A program made the translations under genes and the position numbers. Of a DNA stretch of 64,000 bases, positions 18,500-26,016 are shown one piece after another. Under the pieces are notes generated by a model that was given only the letters and a program-made list of their open reading frames with translations, searched no databases and had not been told where the DNA came from. Every line of letters begins with the position of its first letter. Position 1 is the stretch's first letter. The DNA comes from an uncultured SAR86 cluster bacterium (GTDB lineage: Bacteria > Pseudomonadota > Gammaproteobacteria > Magnimaribacterales > D2472): assembly GCA_902515775.1 (NCBI GenBank), contig CABXVU010000005.1:1-64000 (forward strand), read 5' to 3'.

Positions 18500-19987
18500 A
18501 TGTACAAAGTTGATAATTATATAAATGGTAAAAGTTGTTCCATCTCAACTCAATCATCTCCAATAGTTAATCCATCATATGGTAGTGAAATAGGTCAAGT
18601 GCATTTTGCGACAAATGAAACTGCAAATTTAGCTGTGGAATCTGCATACAAAGCAGCTAAAAGTTGGTCAAAAACAGGATTAACTTATAGAGCTGAGCTT
18701 ATTCTTAAGTTTAGACAATACGTAATAGATAGATCATCTGAAATTATTAATATATGCATTAATGAAGCTGGTAAAACAAAGCCTGATGCTGAAGCAGAGT
18801 TAGATAGGGCTATTCAGGCACTTACTCATGTTGCTGGAATTCAGCATTTTTATCCTACACATTTCAGCCAAAATGTTGCAGGAGGAATTGATATTGCTGA
18901 CTTAAGATTCCCAATTGGAGTTGTTGCCGGTGTTGGTCCGTTTAATTTTCCAATTCTGATACCTATTCTTCACAGCTCCATGGCTTTGGTAACTGGTAAT
19001 ACTTATATAGCTAAACCAAGCGAGAAGGTACCCTCTATTTCAAGACTATATGCTGATATATATGAAGATATTGGATTACCAAATGGTTGTTTTAATGTCA
19101 TAAACGGCAATAAAGAAATAGTTGAGCTTCTTGTGCGTCATGAAAAGGTTAATGGTTTAGCATTTATTGGAAGCACTGTTGCTGCAAAAAGTCTTAAAAT
19201 TTTGGGTGTAGAACACAATACAAAAGTTCAAGCACTTGGTGGAGGTAAAAATCATATGATTGTCTTGCCAGATGCTGATCTAGATATGTCAGCTGATGCA
19301 GCTGTGTCTGCTAGTTTCGGTGCAGCTGGACAAAGATGTATGGCCGTTTCAGTTGTAGTCGCAGTAGGTGACATAGCTGATGAACTCTTGAACAAAATTA
19401 AAGAGAGAATGCCAAGTTTGGTCATGGGTGTTACTGATGACGATGAAACCCAATTAGGACCAGTCATCTCACAAGAAAATAAAGATAAAATTTACTCATT
19501 TATTGACAGTGCTGAACCCGATGGAGCAACTTTAGTTGTCGATGGAAGAATTAGATCCAATTCATTAGAAGGATGTTTTGTAGGTCCTACGTTAATAGAT
19601 AATGTTAAACCAGGCATGGCTGTCTACGAAAATGAAATTTTTGGGCCTGTATTATCCTTTGTCAGGGCTAAAACTTACGACGAAGCAATGAAAATCACTC
19701 ATTCGCATAATTTAGGGAATGGAGCTGCTTTATTTACACGTGATGGAGGAGTTGCAAAGAAATGGTCTGATGAGATTCAGGCTGGTTCAGTTGGCATAAA
19801 TGTACCAATTCCTTTACCAACTTACGCGCATAGTTTTGGTGGCTGGAAGGACAGTGGATTCTCCGAAACTAAAGCTTTTGGTCCAACATCAATTGAGTTT
19901 TATACCAAGACTAAATCCTTAACAACTCGTTGGCCAGATCCTGCTGATAGCAAAGTTGATTTGGGATTTCCAAGAAACGATAACTAA
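18500..19987 (+). CDS. mmsA: Methylmalonate-semialdehyde dehydrogenase-type enzyme (CoA-acylating)
   Basis: MmsA oxidises methylmalonate semialdehyde (or malonate semialdehyde) to propionyl- or acetyl-CoA. The catalytic Cys280 is in FGAAGQRCMA. GGGKNHMIVLPDAD has Asn-His where non-acylating aldehyde dehydrogenases have the general-base Glu, the MMSDH hallmark. GPFNFPILIP replaces the usual FPMMVP. 495 residues, normal. First gene of a seven-gene unit running to 24783. In valine catabolism its partner is MmsB; a beta-hydroxyacid dehydrogenase lies far away at 40135. In this context it may instead consume semialdehyde from ring cleavage. Confidence 0.9.
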   Translation: MYKVDNYINGKSCSISTQSSPIVNPSYGSEIGQVHFATNETANLAVESAYKAAKSWSKTGLTYRAELILKFRQYVIDRSSEIINICINEAGKTKPDAEAELDRAIQALTHVAGIQHFYPTHFSQNVAGGIDIADLRFPIGVVAGVGPFNFPILIPILHSSMALVTGNTYIAKPSEKVPSISRLYADIYEDIGLPNGCFNVINGNKEIVELLVRHEKVNGLAFIGSTVAAKSLKILGVEHNTKVQALGGGKNHMIVLPDADLDMSADAAVSASFGAAGQRCMAVSVVVAVGDIADELLNKIKERMPSLVMGVTDDDETQLGPVISQENKDKIYSFIDSAEPDGATLVVDGRIRSNSLEGCFVGPTLIDNVKPGMAVYENEIFGPVLSFVRAKTYDEAMKITHSHNLGNGAALFTRDGGVAKKWSDEIQAGSVGINVPIPLPTYAHSFGGWKDSGFSETKAFGPTSIEFYTKTKSLTTRWPDPADSKVDLGFPRNDN

Positions 19988-19988
19988 G

Positions 19989-21239
19989 TTGCTAGATCGA
20001 ATACTAAGTATCCTTACTTTCATAGTATTTGTATTTATTGATATATACATAAATCTTCGAATATTCTTTAGAGAAACTTCATCAATTAAAAGATTAAATT
20101 TTAAAGAATATTTTGTTTCCATTGGAAATGAGGATCATGCAGTTTGTGAAATTGGTGATCATGAGGCAACTTCAGATAGAACTTTATTGTTGATTGGTGG
20201 GATACCAACAAATCCAATTGAGTCGATGTCCTGGTTAGCAGAACAACTTCATAAAATAGACTCAACTCTTAGGATAATAATTTTTAATATACCTTATTAT
20301 GATGAACACTTTGCTATTGAGTATTCTAATGAATTTGCTATCTCCAACGGTGAAAGTTTAATAACTCAAAAAGAAATTGATTTTTCAACTCATAAAATTG
20401 ATCCGAAATTTAGTCATGTTAACCAATCCAAAACAGTAAATTTATTAATGGATGAAATGGGAATTGACGCAGCTCATGTTGTTGGACACGATAGGGGAGC
20501 TGTTATTCTAGAAAATCTTTGCATCAATAGCCCTGAAAGAGTTATTACATATTCTAGAGGTTCACAAGTTTGGGATTATGTAGATCCAAAATGGAAAAAT
20601 TTAGCTCCAAAAATCCTCATTGGACCTCCACATAGAATAATGTCTATATATCATCAATTTAGATTATTATTTTTTGCGGTTATGAATTTAAATAAGCCAA
20701 TCCATTTACTTTCTGAAACATTTAAAATTAATGGAAGATCATCTAAAAGGGGTAGTGATATCTATGATAGATACACACATCTAAAGTATAAATCTCAAAT
20801 TTCTTATAAAAATTATTTTAAAAAAATTCAGCAATCTTTTCTTCAAGGGGGTATAGATAATGAGGTGCAGAATAGAACAAACTTAAAAAATACTTCGATA
20901 CCCATAATGCAATTTCAAGGGGAAGATGAATTTAGAAGAGCGTCCAATGGATCTCTTATTTCTGATCAACCATATTTCGGAAAATATAATTTATTTAGAA
21001 ATGAAATTGAAGACATTTATCCATCAGCTGTAGATCAATCATCAGTTCCTCTTAAAAAAGAATACGTATCTGATATGGGATTGTATAAAGAAATTCAATT
21101 GAAGGTAGGAGCTACATTCGATAAATTTTTTCTAATTCCGGATGCTGCTCATTTTAATGTAATTGAAAACCCGAAAGCTTGCGCCTCTGCCATTTATAAT
21201 TTTATTAATATAGAATTTAATCTAGATTCTGATATTTAA
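19989..21239 (+). CDS. Membrane-anchored alpha/beta hydrolase (Asp nucleophile)
   Basis: The nucleophile elbow VVGHDRGAVI has Asp, as in epoxide hydrolases and haloacetate dehalogenases (GHDRG). A late His in DAAHFNVIENP is the likely base. The N-terminus (LSILTFIVFVFIDIYINLRIFF) is a single membrane anchor. No ATG occurs before the first conserved strand: the possible starts are TTG at 19989, one base after the mmsA stop, or TTG at 19956 inside mmsA. I take 19989 (416 residues). Substrate unknown; two more Asp-nucleophile hydrolases lie within 6 kb. Confidence 0.7.
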   Translation: MLDRILSILTFIVFVFIDIYINLRIFFRETSSIKRLNFKEYFVSIGNEDHAVCEIGDHEATSDRTLLLIGGIPTNPIESMSWLAEQLHKIDSTLRIIIFNIPYYDEHFAIEYSNEFAISNGESLITQKEIDFSTHKIDPKFSHVNQSKTVNLLMDEMGIDAAHVVGHDRGAVILENLCINSPERVITYSRGSQVWDYVDPKWKNLAPKILIGPPHRIMSIYHQFRLLFFAVMNLNKPIHLLSETFKINGRSSKRGSDIYDRYTHLKYKSQISYKNYFKKIQQSFLQGGIDNEVQNRTNLKNTSIPIMQFQGEDEFRRASNGSLISDQPYFGKYNLFRNEIEDIYPSAVDQSSVPLKKEYVSDMGLYKEIQLKVGATFDKFFLIPDAAHFNVIENPKACASAIYNFINIEFNLDSDI

Positions 21240-21262
21240 TGGTGCCAATACAGGAGTTTTAA

Positions 21263-21721
21263 ATGATAAAAAATCCAGGTGAAATCTCTTTACAAGAATC
21301 ATTAGATATTTGCCATGAATCTATTAAAAAAGCTAGAGAAATGAGCTTTATGCCAATTACAGTTACCGTTGTCGATGTGGCAGGCGTTATAAGAGCAACT
21401 TTGGCAGAGGATGGATCAGGTTTAACGCGTGCTGATGTAGCTTATGCAAAAGCATGGTCCTGTATAGCCGCAGGTTTTTCTACGAGTACCCTTAGAGACA
21501 TCATCGAAGAACAGCCTCGATTAGATAAAGCAATTAACGGTATGCAAATCTTGGCTAACGGAAAATTAATGCCCACACCCGGTGGATTGATTATTAAAAA
21601 AAATGGTAAAAATATAGGTGCAGTTGGAATATCTGGAGATCGGTCTGATGAAGATGAGATATGTGCTATTGCTGGAATTGAGGCCGCTGGTTTTGAATAT
21701 TGTCACAATACAATAAAATAA
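21263..21721 (+). CDS. GlcG/HbpS-family protein
   Basis: 152 residues of the GlcG/HbpS (DUF336) fold: LDICHESIKKAREMSFMPITVTVVDVAGV, RADVAYAKAWSC and GGLIIKKNGKNIGAVGISG are the conserved blocks. The family includes heme-binding and corrinoid-linked proteins, and many members are operon partners of catabolic enzymes with unknown roles. AGGAG at 21252-21256 is a good ribosome site. No signal peptide, so cytoplasmic. Third gene of the mmsA unit. Confidence 0.88.
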   Translation: MIKNPGEISLQESLDICHESIKKAREMSFMPITVTVVDVAGVIRATLAEDGSGLTRADVAYAKAWSCIAAGFSTSTLRDIIEEQPRLDKAINGMQILANGKLMPTPGGLIIKKNGKNIGAVGISGDRSDEDEICAIAGIEAAGFEYCHNTIK

Positions 21722-21745
21722 TTTTATTAAGAAGGAGATTTAATT

Positions 21746-22060
21746 ATGTCGACCAATATAGAAGTATATATAGTTGTTAACTTAACAATTCTTGATCCAG
21801 ACGAGTATAGAATCTACGAAAAAGGGTTTTTTTCTTTTTTAAAAAAGCATAATGGTGAGTTTGTAACCTACGACGATCAGCGAAAAGTTTTAGAAGGCAC
21901 TGAGCCTTTGCCTGGAAGAGCAATAATATTTAAATTTCCATCTGAGGCTGATGCAGACAATTGGTGGGCTGATGAAGGCTATCAAGAATTATCAAAGCAT
22001 AGAAGGGCTGCTACAAATTCAACTATCCAAAGAATAAAAGGATTACCTCCAAGAGGATAA
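21746..22060 (+). CDS. DUF1330 family protein
   Basis: A 104-residue dimeric ferredoxin-like alpha+beta barrel protein: EVYIVVNLTILDPDEYRIYEKG, a Gly-rich centre with PLPGRAIIFKFPSEADADNWW and a YQELSKHRRAATNS end. Family function is undefined; members often accompany catabolic enzymes. Strong AAGGAG ribosome site eight bases before the ATG. Fourth gene of the mmsA unit. Confidence 0.88.
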   Translation: MSTNIEVYIVVNLTILDPDEYRIYEKGFFSFLKKHNGEFVTYDDQRKVLEGTEPLPGRAIIFKFPSEADADNWWADEGYQELSKHRRAATNSTIQRIKGLPPRG

Positions 22061-22078
22061 TTAAATCCTTAATATTTG

Positions 22079-22939
22079 ATGAAAATGAAGAAATATATAA
22101 ATATTAATGGTAAAAAATTAGCTTACATTGATGAGGGTAAGGGGGATGCAATTGTATTTATTCATGGAAATCCAACTTCATCATATCTATGGAGAAACAT
22201 TGCTCCTAATTTTGTTAAATCATATAGGATAATTGTTCCTGACTTGATTGGCATGGGTGATTCTGAAAAGCTTGGAGATGATGATAACTCTGACTATTCT
22301 TTTGATGGTCATTATAGTTTTTTAGATGAATTTCTAACCAAATTAGATCTTGGAGAAAAAATTAATCTTGTGATTCATGATTGGGGTTGCGGTCTAGGAT
22401 TAAAGTTTGCAAGAATGCACCCAGAAGTGATTTCTTCAATAATCTTCATGGAAGGGGTTACAGTCCCACTTAGATGGGAACAATGGCCAGAAGCCGGAAC
22501 AAAGATATTTAAATTATTTAGATCTGAAGCTGGAGAAGAACTAATTCTTGATAAAAATTTCTTTGTAGAAAGAATTTTATTTGCTGATCCTATAAAACCA
22601 ATGTCAGATGAAACAAAAGAGGAGTATCTGAGACCTTTTTTAAATCCTGGTGAGGATAGAAGACCCACCTTAACATTCCCAAGGAATATTCCCCTTGACG
22701 GAGAACCTAGTGATACTTACATTGAAATTTATAAAAATGCAGAATTCCATAAAAATTCAAACATACCAAAATTATTTATCAATGCTGATCCAGGATTTCT
22801 ATTGGTTGGATCTCAACGTGATGAAGTAAGAAAATGGAATAATCTTAAAGAAGTAACTGTAAAGGGTAACCATTTCATCCAAGAGGATTCTCCTAATGAA
22901 ATTACAGTTCATATAAAGGATTTTATGAATGATTTGTAA
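22079..22939 (+). CDS. Haloalkane dehalogenase, LinB/DhaA type (HLD-II)
   Basis: Cuts carbon-halogen bonds by hydrolysis. The complete catalytic pentad is present: Asn31 (HGNPTSSYLW), Asp101 and Trp102 (IHDWG), Glu125 (FMEGV) and His265 (GNHFIQEDSP). All five are exactly seven positions below LinB (Asn38, Asp108, Trp109, Glu132, His272), so the fold has no indel between them. 286 residues from ATG 22079; ATG 22085 is an alternative. Cytoplasmic, no signal peptide. Substrate cannot be inferred; HLD-II enzymes act on haloalkanes and some on lindane intermediates. Confidence 0.88.
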   Translation: MKMKKYININGKKLAYIDEGKGDAIVFIHGNPTSSYLWRNIAPNFVKSYRIIVPDLIGMGDSEKLGDDDNSDYSFDGHYSFLDEFLTKLDLGEKINLVIHDWGCGLGLKFARMHPEVISSIIFMEGVTVPLRWEQWPEAGTKIFKLFRSEAGEELILDKNFFVERILFADPIKPMSDETKEEYLRPFLNPGEDRRPTLTFPRNIPLDGEPSDTYIEIYKNAEFHKNSNIPKLFINADPGFLLVGSQRDEVRKWNNLKEVTVKGNHFIQEDSPNEITVHIKDFMNDL

Positions 22940-22952
22940 AAGGAGTTAAATA

Positions 22953-23444
22953 ATGTTTGTTGAGGCTAAAAAATCTTTTAAAAAATCGAAATCTTATCTT
23001 TTAAATATAATTAAAGGATCTGGTAATTTATCTTATTATCATCCATTTTGTAAAAGAAATGATGCAATTAAATGGCCAGGAACAAATTCAATTGATGAGC
23101 TTGAGTATTTGAATGGTTTAACTTTTGAGAGAAATTTCTTTAATTGGCATGAAAATGGATATGATTTGATCATAGGAAAGAAAAATAAATCAAAAATGGC
23201 TCAAGTTAATTGGGTTATTGAAGGTAATGATGAAATATCTTCATTAAGGGTAAGAATTAACCCTGAAATATGTCATTTCACTCCATTTAAGAATAAATTT
23301 ATGCAAAATTTGTCATGGTACTTGTTTGTTAAGCCTATGTTACAAAGCTATATAAATAAAGTTATTAAGGGTTTTGAATTCTTTGTTAACACCGATATGG
23401 AAGTAAAACCAAATCAATTTGGAAAACATTTTTGGTTCTCATAA
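22953..23444 (+). CDS. Uncharacterised SRPBCC-like protein
   Basis: 163 residues, no signal peptide. It begins FVEAKKSFKKSKSYLLNIIK and has a conserved-looking HPFCKRNDAIKWPG, then alternating strands and a long C-terminal helix (LQSYINKVIKGFEFFVN). That pattern resembles the START/SRPBCC ligand-binding fold, but I do not recognise the family with certainty. A good AAAGGAG ribosome site follows the dehalogenase stop by a few bases, so it is co-transcribed as the sixth gene of the mmsA unit. May bind a hydrophobic intermediate (inference). Confidence 0.6.
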   Translation: MFVEAKKSFKKSKSYLLNIIKGSGNLSYYHPFCKRNDAIKWPGTNSIDELEYLNGLTFERNFFNWHENGYDLIIGKKNKSKMAQVNWVIEGNDEISSLRVRINPEICHFTPFKNKFMQNLSWYLFVKPMLQSYINKVIKGFEFFVNTDMEVKPNQFGKHFWFS

Positions 23445-23478
23445 ATCCTATTTATTCATATTAGATATGTATTCATAA

Positions 23479-24783
23479 ATGAAAACTGATTTAAACAAAG
23501 GGTACTTTAATTCCCATTGGCCAGTTGAGTGTGGTGGTAATAGACGTCAAAAAATATTTAATGGTTCACTAAACATCAAAGAGAAATCTCATCATTTAAT
23601 TACTAAAGTAAATAATAGATGGAATGTAATGTTTATCTGCAGAAATGATAATGAACTTTATCTTGCAGGAACAATGCCAAATTTTCTGGGCGATAAGCCT
23701 TTCGGATGGGTTCAAAAAGTAAATCCTGATAATCTAGAGAGTATTTGCGAATCCCCAAATTTGGAATGTGGTGAGCACATTTGGTGTGGCGCCATTGCAG
23801 CTCATGCTAATGGAACTATCATCAACGTTAATGGCTCGTTCATGCATATACTTGATAAAAACTGTAATATTTTAAAAGAAATAAAGCTACCCATTGATCA
23901 AGCTCATAATGGTCTATTAATCCTTTCTGATGGAAGTATTATTACAAAAGATATCCGAGTGTCTAATGATACACCATCAACATTGACGAGACTAAATCCA
24001 GAATCTGGAGAATTAATTGGAAAACCTTTGAAATTGCCAGAGGGATCTATGGGGAGGATTGCATGCGATATTGATGATAATGGTGAGTATATATACATTC
24101 CAGGTATTGAACACATTTTTAAAATTAGAGTTGAAAAAGAAAAATTAGTAATGGAGAAAAATTGGTCAGTGAAGTATCGAGAGAAAAATAGTGATCATGG
24201 TTTAGCATGGGATGGCTGTATTTCTGAAGGATTTATTTGGCTGATGAACAACGGTGATATTGAGTCCGTTCGATCTATCTTTAGTAGATACCCAAATGGA
24301 AGATTTTCATCAGCACCAGGCACGCTTAGTTGGCAAAGACCAGCTTTATGGAAGGGAAATCAACAACTATTAAAAGTATCAATTGATAATCAAACTATTG
24401 ATTATGTGACCCTCTCAAATAAACCTGGTGGTGGGATCATAGCTCCTCCAGTTTCTATACCTAAATATAATCTATGTATTGCATGGGATAGTTTAAACGG
24501 TGGACTATATGCAGTTAATCAAGAAAACTTAAATATTGAGTGGTCTGTCAATATAAGACCAACAATGCAACCTGTAGTGTTTTTAGGTTCAGGTGAATTA
24601 ATAATTAATAGTTATGAAAACAACAGTGACCATATTGTTGTTATAAATCTTGAAAATGGAGAATTAATAAAAAAAATAGACCTAAAATCGCCGCTTGCAA
24701 ATGGAATGTTCTTAACGCCGGGTACCAATAATGATATTTACTATTGTTCAACGCTTACAATTGCAAAAATCTGGTGGAATTAA
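23479..24783 (+). CDS. Predicted cytoplasmic beta-propeller protein
   Basis: 434 residues without signal peptide. Repeated strand blocks such as KVNPDNLES, LNPESGELIG, NIRPTMQPVVFLGSGE and VINLENGELIKKID resemble the blades of PQQ/quinoprotein or SMP-30-like propellers. Conserved-looking Trp/His (GEHIWCGAIAAHANG, DHGLAWDG) may line the central pocket. No enzyme signature is seen. Last gene of the mmsA unit, 34 bases behind the SRPBCC-like gene. Function unknown; a lactonase or ligand-sensing role is possible. Confidence 0.6.
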   Translation: MKTDLNKGYFNSHWPVECGGNRRQKIFNGSLNIKEKSHHLITKVNNRWNVMFICRNDNELYLAGTMPNFLGDKPFGWVQKVNPDNLESICESPNLECGEHIWCGAIAAHANGTIINVNGSFMHILDKNCNILKEIKLPIDQAHNGLLILSDGSIITKDIRVSNDTPSTLTRLNPESGELIGKPLKLPEGSMGRIACDIDDNGEYIYIPGIEHIFKIRVEKEKLVMEKNWSVKYREKNSDHGLAWDGCISEGFIWLMNNGDIESVRSIFSRYPNGRFSSAPGTLSWQRPALWKGNQQLLKVSIDNQTIDYVTLSNKPGGGIIAPPVSIPKYNLCIAWDSLNGGLYAVNQENLNIEWSVNIRPTMQPVVFLGSGELIINSYENNSDHIVVINLENGELIKKIDLKSPLANGMFLTPGTNNDIYYCSTLTIAKIWWN

Positions 24784-24798
24784 TCTTTATAAATTTAA

Positions 24799-24814
24799 CA
24801 TAATATATATTATG
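24799..24814. repeat. Perfect 16-bp palindrome between convergent genes
   Basis: CATAATATATATTATG lies in the 47-base gap between the propeller gene and the convergent hydrolase. Too AT-rich for a strong hairpin; may aid termination or be chance. Confidence 0.3.
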
Positions 24815-24830
24815 CGAACTTATATGTAAT

Positions 24831-25949
24831 TTAAAGCTCAATATCTATTGTCGCTCTCTTCTTCTTAAAAGGCTTTGGATCACCATTTATAAAGCTAATT
24901 ATTAAATTAGCATATTCTGGCCCAGCTTCTTCTTGTACAAAGTGCCCTGGCCCCTCAATGATTAGTTCCTCAGCAGACGGTATTCTTTTTAACATTTCAA
25001 CCATTCTAGGATTATTTTTTGTAACAGGATCGTTATCACTATTTGCAATTAAGAAAGGTTTATTCCATTTCTCAAAAACATCTCTATAGGCTTTTTCATT
25101 TTTTCTTAATTCACTGGGTATTAAATATGGAAAAATTTGAGCGCCTGCTTTATATGTAGCGTTTGGATATGGTGCCTCGTACCCTATTCTTTCATCATCA
25201 TTTACATTACCCAAGGTTTGCATAATCCCACCGACATCAATGTTATCCGTAAATCTTGAATATCTTATCCAGCCTGCAAATCCATTCCCGCCAATAAACT
25301 CTTCCCATGTGGCTGGTCCTTGAAACCATATACCTAATTTGAATAAGGGATAACCGATAAACGATATGATCTCATTAAAGAAACCTCTCCCGGGTGCTAT
25401 CAAACTAGTATTAGAAGCAATAACTCTTGAAAATCTTTTAGGCTCTTCTGCAATGACTCTAAGACCAACCAAACCTCCCCAATCATGAACATGGGCTGTA
25501 ATATTATTTAAATCAAGCTCAACTACTAATTGGGTCATTTTATCAACATGCATTTGATGTGAATAATCGTCTATTGACGCATATTTATCAGATTTTCCAA
25601 ACCCAACCATATCAGGAGCTATTACTCTGTACCCTGCCTTGGTAAGAGTTGGAATCATTTTTCTAAATAAGTAACTCCAAGCAGGCTCACCATGAAGCAA
25701 ATATATGATTTCTCCCTCTTTTGGGCCTTCATCTAAGTAATGAATACGTGTATCGCCAATCATTAGATAGTTTGCTTTAAATGGATAATCTACAATGTTT
25801 TCGAAACGTTCTACCGGTGTTCTAAGAATTCCAGGTGCAACCACATTAAATCTTTCATAATTAACGTCTACATCTGCATTTCTTAAATATAGAAATATAC
25901 CAGCTATAATTACTGCTAAGATAAATACTATTGATACAAGCTTTTTCAT
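24831..25949 (-). CDS. Membrane-anchored haloalkane-dehalogenase-like hydrolase (HLD-I type)
   Basis: 372 residues. An N-terminal membrane helix (residues 4-22) precedes an alpha/beta hydrolase most like HLD-I (DhlA) enzymes: YLLHGEPAWSYLFRKMIP with Glu88, the nucleophile Asp156 with halide-type Trp157 (HDWGG), an acid near Asp307 (NSDNDPVT) and His336 (GPGHFVQEEAG). The signal-anchor is not part of characterised DhlA or DhmA and would put the catalytic domain in the periplasm. Convergent with the propeller gene; divergent from the M14 peptidase. A weak copy of the regulon motif lies 32 bases upstream (25982-25995). Confidence 0.8.
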   Translation of the reverse strand: MKKLVSIVFILAVIIAGIFLYLRNADVDVNYERFNVVAPGILRTPVERFENIVDYPFKANYLMIGDTRIHYLDEGPKEGEIIYLLHGEPAWSYLFRKMIPTLTKAGYRVIAPDMVGFGKSDKYASIDDYSHQMHVDKMTQLVVELDLNNITAHVHDWGGLVGLRVIAEEPKRFSRVIASNTSLIAPGRGFFNEIISFIGYPLFKLGIWFQGPATWEEFIGGNGFAGWIRYSRFTDNIDVGGIMQTLGNVNDDERIGYEAPYPNATYKAGAQIFPYLIPSELRKNEKAYRDVFEKWNKPFLIANSDNDPVTKNNPRMVEMLKRIPSAEELIIEGPGHFVQEEAGPEYANLIISFINGDPKPFKKKRATIDIEL

Positions 25950-25978
25950 AAAATTTTATCTAATAAAGTCTACGATAT

Positions 25979-26003
25979 GTATTATCATCTGAATAGATAA
26001 TAC
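25979..26003. promoter_or_regulatory. Inverted repeat in the divergent dehalogenase/peptidase gap
   Basis: GTATTATC, nine bases, then GATAATAC: perfect 8-bp arms centred in a 67-base intergenic region. Overlapping it, TTATCATCTGAATA (25982-25995) fits TAnnCAnnTGnnTA with one mismatch. It could be an operator for both divergent genes, or the two arms may be back-to-back -10-like boxes. Confidence 0.4.
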
Positions 26004-26016
26004 TTAAACTATTTAT

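Noticed and set aside
22375-22668. Open frame on the minus strand inside the LinB-type gene
   Set aside because: No recognisable protein, no ribosome site, and the plus-strand frame is fully conserved; a shadow frame.
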